The notes under the pieces: generated by a model
Seen by the model: the letters and a program-made list of their open reading frames with translations, nothing else
Told to the model about the DNA's origin: nothing
Databases searched by the model: none
Part shown: in pieces, positions 31,582-39,056 of the stretch
How the letters are laid out: the number at the start of each line of letters is the position of its first letter
Numbering within the stretch: the stretch's first letter is position 1
Program-made: the position numbers and the translations under genes
Assembly: GCA_018265835.1 (NCBI GenBank)
Contig: JABLYK010000015.1
Span: forward strand, 1-49,950
DNA from: Oscillospiraceae bacterium
GTDB taxonomy: Bacteria; Bacillota; Clostridia; Oscillospirales; Oscillospiraceae
Length of the DNA: 49,950 bases
Reading direction: 5' to 3'

Positions 31582-32712
31582 TCAAATCCTTGTGTCCAGC
31601 TTTGTGGAAAATTCCCGACGGAACGCGTCGTACTCCCCTGCTTCAATGGCAGCGCGGATTCGCTCCATCAGCGTGTTGTAAAAATAGAGATTGTGCATGA
31701 CCGCCAGACGCATAGCCAGCATTTCCTCTGCTTTCAACAGGTGCCGGAGATATGCGCGTGTATAACGGCGGCAAACCGGACAATCACACATGGGGTCGAT
31801 CGGCTGCTCATCGCGCACATACTTTTCGTTTTTGATATTGATGATGCCGGACCATGTGAACAGATGTCCATGCCGGCCGTTGCGCGCCGGCATGACGCAG
31901 TCGAAAAAATCCACGCCGCGTGCAACACCCTCAATGATATTCCCCGGCGTGCCGACGCCCATCAGATAGCGCGGCTTGTCCTTCGGCATGTGCTCCTCAA
32001 CAATTTCAATGGTGTCGTACATCTCCTGCGTGCTCTCGCCAACTGCAAGCCCGCCGATTGCATAACCGGCCAGATCGAGCTCCGCAATCTTGTCCATGTG
32101 CGCGGCGCGCAAATCCGGAAACACCGCGCCCTGGTTGATGCCGAATAGCACCTGCCCGGGATTGACGGCGTCTTCTCTGCTGTTATAGTCGTCCAGCGCC
32201 GTTTTGCAGCGAACCAGCCAGCGGTGTGTCCGCTCGCAGGACGCCTTTACATACGCATAGGGCGACGGAATCTTGATGCACTCATCAAATGCCATGGCAA
32301 CATCGGAGCCGAGGTTTGCCTGAATGCGCATGCTCTCCTCCGGCCCCATGAAGATATGCCGCCCGTCCACATGGCTGTTGAAGGAGACGCCCTCTTCTTT
32401 GATTTTCCGAAGCTGCGCCAGCGAAAAAATCTGGAACCCGCCGCTGTCCGTCAGGATCGGACCGTTCCATGTCATGAACTTGTGCAGCCCGCCCAAGTCC
32501 CGGATCAGCTCGTCGCCGGGGCGAACATGCAGATGATAGGTATTGGACAATTCCACCTGACAGTGAATCTGCTCCAAATCTTCCGCAGACAGCGCGCCTT
32601 TGATGGCGGCCTGCGTACCGACATTCATAAAAACCGGGGTCTGCACCGTACCGTGCGGCGTCGTGAACGTGCCGCGTCTGGCGCGGCCATCCTGGCATAG
32701 CAATTGAAACAT
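31582..32712 (-). CDS. tgt: Queuine tRNA-ribosyltransferase
   Basis: Exchanges guanine 34 for preQ1 in tRNAs with GUN anticodons. The protein is 376 residues. Seen: the general-base/nucleophile motifs DSGGFQIFSL and the aspartate in GVDFFDCVMPARNGRHG, GYAIGGLAVGE, and the zinc site CxCxxC (CDCPVC) with the histidine in LAVMHNLYFY. The ATG at 32712 has GAAAGG somewhat far upstream. It follows queA after 18 bases; the two act in the same pathway. Confidence 0.98.
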   Translation of the reverse strand: MFQLLCQDGRARRGTFTTPHGTVQTPVFMNVGTQAAIKGALSAEDLEQIHCQVELSNTYHLHVRPGDELIRDLGGLHKFMTWNGPILTDSGGFQIFSLAQLRKIKEEGVSFNSHVDGRHIFMGPEESMRIQANLGSDVAMAFDECIKIPSPYAYVKASCERTHRWLVRCKTALDDYNSREDAVNPGQVLFGINQGAVFPDLRAAHMDKIAELDLAGYAIGGLAVGESTQEMYDTIEIVEEHMPKDKPRYLMGVGTPGNIIEGVARGVDFFDCVMPARNGRHGHLFTWSGIINIKNEKYVRDEQPIDPMCDCPVCRRYTRAYLRHLLKAEEMLAMRLAVMHNLYFYNTLMERIRAAIEAGEYDAFRREFSTKLDTRI

Positions 32713-32730
32713 CGTCGTTTAAACCTTTCG

Positions 32731-33753
32731 TCAGCTAATGAACATCGCGTCCCCAAAGGAGAAAAAGCGATACTTTTCCGCCACGGCAACCTCATAGGCG
32801 TGCAGAATGTTTTCGCGCCCAGCCAGTGCGGAGACCAGCATGATGAGCGTGCTCTCCGGCAGGTGGAAATTCGTCACGAGCGCGTCGATGCAGCGAAATT
32901 GGTAGCCGGGGTAAATAAAAATATTCGTCCATCCGGATCTGGCGCGCATGGTGCCGTCCGGCTCCGCAAAGCTCTCCAGCGTGCGGCACGAAGTGGTGCC
33001 GACCGCAACGACGCGGCCGCCGGCAGCCTTCGTTTCGTTGATGATCTGCGCCGTCTCTTCCGGCACCATGCAAAATTCAGAGTGCATGGCGTGATCCTGA
33101 ATGTTTTCCTCCTTGACCGGGCGGAAGGTTCCCAGGCCAACATGCAGCGTCACGTAGCAAACGCGCACGCCTTTGGCAGCAATTTGCTCCAGCAGCTCCT
33201 GCGTAAAATGCAGCCCTGCCGTCGGCGCAGCCGCACTGCCAAGTGCTCTGGAATAGACCGTCTGATATCGCTCGCCATCCTCCAGTTCCTCTTTGATATA
33301 CGGCGGCAGCGGCATCTTCCCGAGTCGTTCGAGCAGCTCCAGAAAAATGCCCTCATAATGAAATTGCAGGATCTTGTTTCCGTCTTCAATCGCATCCACC
33401 ACCGTGGCGGTAAGCGCGCCTTCGCCAAAGGTCAGCTCCGCGCCCGGGCGCGTCTTGCGGCCCGGACGCGTGAGGCACTCCCACTTCCCGTCGCCAAGGT
33501 CGCGCAGCAGCACAACCTCCACGCTCCCGCCAGTGCTGCGCTTGCCGAGCAGCCGCGCCGGGAGTACCCGCGAGTCGTTCAAAACAAGGCAGTCGCCCGC
33601 GTTCAGATATTCAGGAAGGTCGTAAAAATGACGGTGCTCGATTGCGCCGGTCACACGATCCAGCTTCAGAAGGCGCGACGTATCGCGCCGCTCCAGCGGC
33701 GTCTGCGCGATCAGTTCCTCCGGCAGATCAAAATAAAAATCAGATTTTTTCAT
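32731..33753 (-). CDS. queA: S-adenosylmethionine:tRNA ribosyltransferase-isomerase
   Basis: Converts preQ1 at position 34 to epoxyqueuosine. The protein is 340 residues. Seen: the N-terminus DFYFDLPEELIAQTPLERRD, SRLL, LNDSRVLPARL, GSAAAPTAGLHFT, VTLHVGLGTFRPV, SFCRTLE-like SCRTLES and TNFHLPESTLIMLVSA. The ATG overlaps the stop of the SpoIID/LytB gene (ATGA), so it is translationally coupled to that gene. Confidence 0.98.
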   Translation of the reverse strand: MKKSDFYFDLPEELIAQTPLERRDTSRLLKLDRVTGAIEHRHFYDLPEYLNAGDCLVLNDSRVLPARLLGKRSTGGSVEVVLLRDLGDGKWECLTRPGRKTRPGAELTFGEGALTATVVDAIEDGNKILQFHYEGIFLELLERLGKMPLPPYIKEELEDGERYQTVYSRALGSAAAPTAGLHFTQELLEQIAAKGVRVCYVTLHVGLGTFRPVKEENIQDHAMHSEFCMVPEETAQIINETKAAGGRVVAVGTTSCRTLESFAEPDGTMRARSGWTNIFIYPGYQFRCIDALVTNFHLPESTLIMLVSALAGRENILHAYEVAVAEKYRFFSFGDAMFIS

Positions 33754-35309
33754 CCAACATATGCTCCGGTAAAGTAAAAACGAATGATGTCGTTGCAGGA
33801 CATATTATGAACCTTCGCCATGGAATACGCGCCCCACTGGCTCATGCCAAGGTTGTGGCCATACCCGCCGCCGCTGATGGTGTAGGTATCGTCCGACGCA
33901 TTGTATGTAACGGTGAAATGCCGGCTGGTATATTTCACTCCGACATTTTTCAGGAATGTGCGTACGTTATCCTTACTGTAAGTCTGCCCATTTGCCGTGA
34001 CGGTCATAATATTCCCAATCGGCGTATTCGTCACCGAGATATCCCCCGTCTGCGACCTTGGCACCGTCACGCTCCAGCTCTTGCAGTAAAAATCAATGTC
34101 CGCCTCATAGGGGTCTTTCACGCCGCGCAGATACGGAATCACCGTATCCGACCAGACGTTTTCGGAATCCTCCGTCGCTCCGCCATCCGCCGCAAAATAC
34201 GCCACGGAGCAGAGCTTGCCCTCATAGCGCACAAACAGGCCCGCTGTCTCATCCACAGCACGGTCAGTCGTTGCATTCGCACCGCTCAGGCCTTTATAAA
34301 CCTGGCAATAGGTGTCATTCGTCATGTCAAAACCATATTGACGATACTTGTTCTGGTTGGCAGCAACGTAGGTACGCGCGCAGACGGCCTGCGCCTTCAG
34401 CGCCTCCAGCGGCCACGAAGCGGACATCTCATTCGGAACGACGCCTTTGACGTAATCCTCCAGATTCACAAAATTCACAACCGTCAGCACGCCGCTGGTC
34501 AGGCGAGTATACTGGAAATCGCCGTAATACTGGTAGCCTTTGCACCACGTGACCGCCTTGCCGGAATTGGACACCGGCGCCACGGCAAGCGAATAGGTTG
34601 ATCCGCAGTCAAACTCAAACAGGATCTGCGTAGTGTCTGCCTTGGTAACGGTGACGCAGCGGTCAGTACCGGTATACACCGTACCGCCGTATCCGCCCGC
34701 AGACAGCGCGCTCTGCGCAGCCTCCTGCGTTTCATAGCTGCCGATCATAGCGTAATAAGTACCATTATAATACGCCGGAAAACCGCCCTTTGCATCCGCT
34801 GCGGACTTGGCCGCGTCAAAGCTGGCATACGTCTGCGAAAGGCGAATGTGATAGCGGCCGATCGTCCCGGCGCTCACAGATACATTGAGATCCGGCACCA
34901 TGGCGATTAGGGTCTCCGCAGTCGAACCCACAGCGTGAAACGCACGATTGGAATCGTAGTAGCCAAACTGATAGCCGGAACCTACGTCGTTTTCCAGCCG
35001 CGCCTCAGAGAGCGCAGAGGCGCCATAAAACAGCCCCACACGCACCGTTTTCAGATCGACCGGAACATCATCATAACCGCTGCTGCTCTCTCCCACCGGC
35101 GCAACGCCGCTGGCAGTCATCGCATAGGTTTGCTTGGAGCCGATCTGCACCACGCTCTCGTCGGCGCCAATGGCATAGGCGTCCGCCAGCGCTCCGGACA
35201 AAACGCCCTCCGAATCATTGACATAGATATCCCCCGCCGCCAAGGCCGATCCAGCCAGCAGCGCAAGCGCCAGCGCCAGGGTCAAAACGGTAAACAAATG
35301 TTTCTTCAT
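33750..35309 (-). CDS. SpoIID/LytB domain protein with SPOR-like region
   Basis: A 519-residue exported protein. A clean signal peptide (MKKHLFTVLTLALALALLAGSALA) opens it. Residues about 140-225 include a SPOR-like repeat (RYHIRLSQTYASFDAAKSAA, then AMIGSYETQEAAQSAL), a fold that binds denuded glycan strands. Residues about 270-515 are a SpoIID/LytB domain: NLEDYVKGVVPNEMSASWPLEALKAQAV, RTYV, CSVAYFAADGGATE, and the terminal GGGYGHNLGMSQWGA. It acts on septal or spore peptidoglycan; SpoIID itself is shorter, so a LytB-type activator or housekeeping paralogue is also possible. Promoter at 35370-35398. Confidence 0.88.
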   Translation of the reverse strand: MKKHLFTVLTLALALALLAGSALAAGDIYVNDSEGVLSGALADAYAIGADESVVQIGSKQTYAMTASGVAPVGESSSGYDDVPVDLKTVRVGLFYGASALSEARLENDVGSGYQFGYYDSNRAFHAVGSTAETLIAMVPDLNVSVSAGTIGRYHIRLSQTYASFDAAKSAADAKGGFPAYYNGTYYAMIGSYETQEAAQSALSAGGYGGTVYTGTDRCVTVTKADTTQILFEFDCGSTYSLAVAPVSNSGKAVTWCKGYQYYGDFQYTRLTSGVLTVVNFVNLEDYVKGVVPNEMSASWPLEALKAQAVCARTYVAANQNKYRQYGFDMTNDTYCQVYKGLSGANATTDRAVDETAGLFVRYEGKLCSVAYFAADGGATEDSENVWSDTVIPYLRGVKDPYEADIDFYCKSWSVTVPRSQTGDISVTNTPIGNIMTVTANGQTYSKDNVRTFLKNVGVKYTSRHFTVTYNASDDTYTISGGGYGHNLGMSQWGAYSMAKVHNMSCNDIIRFYFTGAYVG

Positions 35310-35369
35310 ACAGGCAACCTCAAAAGCATGGTGTTCAAAGCGGGAGAAACCCGCACATTATGTCACCTT

Positions 35370-35398
35370 ATTATAATCAACGTTACCGCAATATTCAA
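35370..35398 (-). promoter_or_regulatory. Promoter for the SpoIID/LytB-queA-tgt-yajC operon
   Basis: Minus strand TTGAAT (35398-35393), 17 bases, TATAAT (35375-35370), about 60 bases upstream of the SpoIID/LytB start. Confidence 0.7.
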
Positions 35399-35461
35399 GC
35401 GATTTCCCGAAGTTATTTTTATCTTTTTGTAGAAATTTTGTAATTTTTAAGGCAGATGGGC

Positions 35462-35493
35462 AAAAAAACGAGCCGCAGAGCGCATCTGCGGCT
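35462..35493 (-). terminator. Terminator after the small lipoprotein gene
   Basis: A 9-bp GC-rich stem (AGCCGCAGA and complement) with a 5-base loop, followed on minus by a run of seven T, just after the stop. Confidence 0.85.
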
Positions 35494-35499
35494 TGGTTT

Positions 35500-35748
35500 T
35501 TACGGGGTGACTGTGTTCTCATTGCCGCCTTTCGGGTTAGCATCCGGTACAGGCGACTGCGTGACAGGTGCGGTCTCATCCGGCAGCACATCATCCAGAA
35601 TGTTGCCATCGTTTTGATTGTGATCTGTGACCGGGTCTGTGACGGTGGGCGGCGTCGTATCGGTCACCATGCCGTTTTCTTTCGAGCACGCAGTCAGCAC
35701 GCTCAGCAGCATAGACAGCGACAGAATACAAAGCAGTGCTTTTTTCAA
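35500..35748 (-). CDS. Small acidic/Thr-Pro-rich lipoprotein, probably forespore-expressed
   Basis: An 82-residue protein. It starts at a TTG (35748) with AAGGAGG at 7 bases. Seen: a lysine-rich start, hydrophobic segment and lipobox LLSVLTAC, so the mature protein would begin at Cys21. The mature part is low complexity, rich in Asp, Thr, Pro, Asn and Val, with no known domain. A near-perfect sigma-G-type promoter (35779-35808) lies directly upstream, so expression late in the forespore is likely. It resembles no named germination or spore lipoprotein that I can identify. Confidence 0.75.
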   Translation of the reverse strand: MKKALLCILSLSMLLSVLTACSKENGMVTDTTPPTVTDPVTDHNQNDGNILDDVLPDETAPVTQSPVPDANPKGGNENTVTP

Positions 35749-35778
35749 TGGTTTGCCTCCTTTTGCATGAATCATCCC

Positions 35779-35808
35779 TAGTATGCTGCTTGGACACAAA
35801 TTCTATGC
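35779..35808 (-). promoter_or_regulatory. Sigma-G-type (forespore) promoter for the small lipoprotein
   Basis: Minus strand GCATA (35808-35804), 18 bases, CATACTA (35785-35779): an exact fit to the Bacillus sigma-G consensus (GHATR-N18-CATNHTA). The start codon is 30 bases further on. No good sigma-A promoter is seen in the gap. Confidence 0.6.
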
Positions 35809-35842
35809 AAAATCCCGGCGCAGATTTCTGCGCCGGGATTTT
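35809..35842. terminator. Terminator after mgtE
   Basis: A perfect 15-bp stem (AAAATCCCGGCGCAG and complement) with an ATTT loop, AT-rich at the base, 11 bases after the mgtE stop; it ends directly at the -35 of the sigma-G-like promoter. Confidence 0.9.
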
Positions 35843-35852
35843 GAGGCCGTCA

Positions 35853-37241
35853 CTAAAAATGAAGCAGCGTTTTTGCGATCGTAAAATAAATCAAAAGCGA
35901 TACCGCGTCCGTGATCGTCGAGATGAGCGGACTTGCCATAACGGCAGGGTCCACACCGATCTTCTCCGCGACAATCGGCAGCGTGCTGCCAACCACCTTC
36001 GCAAACATGACGACGAACACAATTGTGAGGCTGACCGTCGCCGCTACCACGAGTGTAACGGCGTCATTGCCGAGGAGCATTTTGTCAACCAGCAGCATTT
36101 TCACAAAATTCACAGCCGCCAGCGACACGCCGCACAAAAACGCAACGCGCAGCTCCTTCCAGATGACCTTCAATACGTCCGACGGTTCAATATCACCGAG
36201 CGACAAACTTCGTATGACCGCCGTAGACGCTTGGCTGCCAGAGTTGCCGCCGGTTCCCATCAGCATCGGGATGAACGACGCCAGCACAACCTGCGTCGCC
36301 AGCGCATCCTCGAAATGCGTCATAATCATCCCGGTGAATGTGGCCGAGAGCATCAAAAACATCAGCCATGGAATGCGGTTTTTCCAGATATCCACCGCTC
36401 TGGTGCGGGCATACGGCTTATCAGACGGCGTGATACCGGCCATCTTTTCGATGTCTTCCGTAGCTTCCTGCTCCATGACGTCGATGACGTCGTCAACCGT
36501 GACGATGCCGACCAGACAGCCCTCTTTGTCCACCACCGGGATCGCAATCAGGTCATAGTCAGAAATCTGCTCGCTGACATCTTCCTGGTCGTCCGTTGTC
36601 GTGGCATAGATGACATTCCGGTCCATGATATCTTCCAGAATGGTGTCATCGTCCGACAGCAGCAGCTTTTTGACGGTGATGACGCCCTCCAGCTTGCGCT
36701 TGGCGGACGTGACATAGCAGACATAAATCGTCTCTTTGTCTTCCCCGATCTTGCGGATGCGAGCGAACGCCTCGCGCACGCTCATATACTTTTTCAGATC
36801 GACAAACTCTGCGGTCATGATGCTGCCCGCCGAGTTTTCGGGGTATTTTAAATACTGGTTGATGAGGTTTCGCGTTTCCGGCGTCGCGGTACGCATGACA
36901 CGCTTGACGACGTTCGCCGGCAGTTCCTCCATCATATCGACCGCATCGTCCACGTACAGCTCTTCAATGATGCCGGTCAGCTCGGTATCGGTGATGGAGT
37001 TGATGATCGTCTCCTGTTCCTCGACTTCGAGATTCGCAAAAACAGCCGCTGCGATCTCCTTGCTCAGCAGACGGAACACCATCGCCATGCGCTGGGTGTC
37101 CTCCTCCCAGATCTCGCCGAGAAACTCCGAGATATCAAACTCGTTCATCTCCGCCAGCGTCTGCCGCAATTCCTTGATCTTCCGCTGCTCCAGGAGCGCA
37201 AAAAGCTCGTCGTGTATCGTTTCGTAATCAATACTGTCCAC
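35853..37241 (-). CDS. mgtE: Magnesium transporter MgtE
   Basis: Mg2+-selective channel, 462 residues. An N-terminal superhelical domain of acidic helical repeats (about 1-130), two CBS domains (about 135-260: SIMTAEFVDLKKYMSV, DYDLIAIPVVDKEGCLVGIVTVDD) and a five-helix membrane domain with the pore motif GTGGNSGSQAS. Starts with GTG at 37241, with AAAGGAGGG upstream. It follows ahcY by 37 bases; no M-box magnesium riboswitch fits in that gap, so transcription probably starts upstream of ahcY. Confidence 0.96.
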   Translation of the reverse strand: MDSIDYETIHDELFALLEQRKIKELRQTLAEMNEFDISEFLGEIWEEDTQRMAMVFRLLSKEIAAAVFANLEVEEQETIINSITDTELTGIIEELYVDDAVDMMEELPANVVKRVMRTATPETRNLINQYLKYPENSAGSIMTAEFVDLKKYMSVREAFARIRKIGEDKETIYVCYVTSAKRKLEGVITVKKLLLSDDDTILEDIMDRNVIYATTTDDQEDVSEQISDYDLIAIPVVDKEGCLVGIVTVDDVIDVMEQEATEDIEKMAGITPSDKPYARTRAVDIWKNRIPWLMFLMLSATFTGMIMTHFEDALATQVVLASFIPMLMGTGGNSGSQASTAVIRSLSLGDIEPSDVLKVIWKELRVAFLCGVSLAAVNFVKMLLVDKMLLGNDAVTLVVAATVSLTIVFVVMFAKVVGSTLPIVAEKIGVDPAVMASPLISTITDAVSLLIYFTIAKTLLHF

Positions 37242-37278
37242 CGTTTTCGCCCTCCTTTCCGAGACTGTTCGGGACCAT

Positions 37279-38514
37279 TTAGCTGTTCATGTACTTTTTC
37301 TGGCTGCAGCTCAGACTGTCGATCGACACGCCCATGGCGCGCAGCTTCCGCAGCGCAATGTCATGGTCGATCTCCGCCGGAACAGACACGACACCCGGCT
37401 GCAGCGTGCCCTTCGTGCGCGCGAGATACGCTGCGCTCATCGCCTGCACCGCGAAGCTCATGTCCATGATCTCCGCCGGATGGCCGTCGGCCGCCGCGAG
37501 ATTCACGAGCCGTCCCTGTGCGATCACATAGATCGTCCGGCCGTTCGGCAGCTTGTACGCATCAATATTGTGCCGTGCTTCGTACGTTTCATCCGCGCAG
37601 CGTTCCAACGCTTCCATGTCGATCTCTACGTTGAAATGTCCGGCGTTGCTGAGAATCGCGCCATCCTTCATGAGGTCGAAGTGCTCCAGTGTGATGATGT
37701 CCTTACAGCCCGTAACGGAAACAAAAATGTCACCAATTCTGGCCGCGTCCGCCATCGGCATGACCTCGTAGCCGTCCATGACCGCTTCCAGCGCGCGCAC
37801 GGGATCGACCTCTGTCACGACGACCTTGGCGCCCAGTCCCTTTGCGCGTAGCGCAACGCCCTTGCCGCACCAGCCGTAGCCGGAAACCACAACGTATTTG
37901 CCCGCGACCACAAGGTTCGTCGTACGCATGATGCCGTCCCACACGGACTGACCCGTGCCGTAGCGGTTGTCAAACAAATGCTTGCAGTCCGCGTCGTTCA
38001 CCATAATCATCGGAAAACGCAGCGTCCCGGCGCGATCCATGGCGCGCAGACGGTGGATGCCGGTAGTCGTCTCCTCGCAGCCGCCGATGACATCGGGGAT
38101 CCGGTCAGTAAACTCCGTATGCATCATATGCACCAGATCGCCGCCGTCGTCAATGATGATATTCGGGCCGAACGCGAGTACACTGCGCAAATGCGCCTCA
38201 TAATCCTCCGCCGAGCAGCCATACACCGCGTGCACATCCATGCCGCGCGCCGCCAGCGCCGCCGCAACGTCGTCCTGCGTGGACAGCGGATTGGAGCCGG
38301 TCACATGCATTTCCGCGCCGCCCATCTCCAGCACGCGGCAAAGATAGGCCGTCTTGGCTTCCAAATGGACGGAAAGCGCAATTTTCAGTCCGTCAAACGG
38401 GCGGTTTTGCGCAAAGTCGCGCCCAATATCGCGCAGCACCGGCATGTGGGCTTCCACCCAGCGAATTTTCCGCTCGCCGGACTCCGCAAGCGTAATGTCC
38501 CGAATCGTGCTCAT
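37279..38514 (-). CDS. ahcY: Adenosylhomocysteinase
   Basis: NAD-dependent hydrolysis of S-adenosylhomocysteine to adenosine and homocysteine, relieving inhibition of methyltransferases. At 411 residues it is the shorter form without the insertion and C-terminal extension of the longer enzymes. Seen: HLEAKTAYL, GSNPLSTQDDVAAAL, DDGGDLVH, GGCEETTTGIHRL, DNRYGTGQS and the NAD motif GYGWCGKGVA. ATGGAGG precedes the ATG. Promoter at 38548-38576. Its pairing with mgtE is unusual. Confidence 0.97.
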   Translation of the reverse strand: MSTIRDITLAESGERKIRWVEAHMPVLRDIGRDFAQNRPFDGLKIALSVHLEAKTAYLCRVLEMGGAEMHVTGSNPLSTQDDVAAALAARGMDVHAVYGCSAEDYEAHLRSVLAFGPNIIIDDGGDLVHMMHTEFTDRIPDVIGGCEETTTGIHRLRAMDRAGTLRFPMIMVNDADCKHLFDNRYGTGQSVWDGIMRTTNLVVAGKYVVVSGYGWCGKGVALRAKGLGAKVVVTEVDPVRALEAVMDGYEVMPMADAARIGDIFVSVTGCKDIITLEHFDLMKDGAILSNAGHFNVEIDMEALERCADETYEARHNIDAYKLPNGRTIYVIAQGRLVNLAAADGHPAEIMDMSFAVQAMSAAYLARTKGTLQPGVVSVPAEIDHDIALRKLRAMGVSIDSLSCSQKKYMNS

Positions 38515-38547
38515 AAGAAAACCTCCATGGACGAAATTTGACGCTTT

Positions 38548-38576
38548 ATTTTAACACCTTCCCCGGCAGAATACAA
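38548..38576 (-). promoter_or_regulatory. Promoter for ahcY-mgtE
   Basis: Minus strand TTGTAT (38576-38571), 17 bases, TAAAAT (38553-38548). The leader is too short for an SAH or SAM riboswitch. Confidence 0.6.
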
Positions 38577-38624
38577 CAAATTTTGAAGAAGAAAGACTGT
38601 GTAAAACACACCGGCCATGCAAAC

Positions 38625-38653
38625 AGCGGCCCGGAGTGCACCTCCGGGCCGCT
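38625..38653 (-). terminator. Terminator after the spoIIE operon
   Basis: A 12-bp GC-rich stem (AGCGGCCCGGAG and complement) with a 5-base loop, followed on minus by GTTTG; 13 bases after the stop of the small membrane protein gene. Confidence 0.7.
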
Positions 38654-38665
38654 GTCACTTATATC

Positions 38666-39055
38666 TTATATTATTAAATACCAATAGACGCCGATCCCGA
38701 CCGCCAGCGTGAGCGCAACGCCGGAGAGCCACAGCAGCGCCGCCGTCAAGCGCGACCGGCGCTGTTTTGGTTGCGGAACCTGCTTCATGTGCGACTGCAC
38801 GGCGTTCGCCGCCTGCCGCAAAACCTCCTGCTCAGAAACGCCGGGCTGCACCAGCGCATCGTCGCGCACGATGTAGATGATCTCTTCAAAGAGTGTTTCC
38901 GGTTCCGGACGCACCACCACAACGCGCCGGGACGTACCCTTAACAATTTCCGGCTCGCTCCGTTCCGCCGGGCGCGGCGGCGAGGCTTTGGGGGAAAAGC
39001 GACGCCAGCTGCGCTTACATGCCACAGCTTTGTTCGCCTGCTTTCGCCGTTTCAC
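38666..39055 (-). CDS. Hypothetical tail-anchored membrane protein in the spoIIE operon
   Basis: A 129-residue protein not recognised as any family. It starts very basic (KRRKQANKAVACKRSWRR), has a proline-rich linker, a central acidic helix region (ETLFEEIIYIVRDDALVQPGVSEQEVLRQAANAVQSH is one segment, residues about 54-90) and a single C-terminal membrane helix (about 107-128, ending YWYLII). Starts with GTG at 39055 just after the spoIIE stop (one base between); GAGGTG lies at the end of spoIIE. Cotranscription with spoIIE suggests expression at sporulation onset. Confidence 0.7.
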   Translation of the reverse strand: MKRRKQANKAVACKRSWRRFSPKASPPRPAERSEPEIVKGTSRRVVVVRPEPETLFEEIIYIVRDDALVQPGVSEQEVLRQAANAVQSHMKQVPQPKQRRSRLTAALLWLSGVALTLAVGIGVYWYLII

Positions 39056-39056
39056 G

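Noticed and set aside
37242..37278. M-box magnesium riboswitch before mgtE
   Set aside because: The gap is only 37 bases, far too short; none was seen before the mgtC-like gene either.
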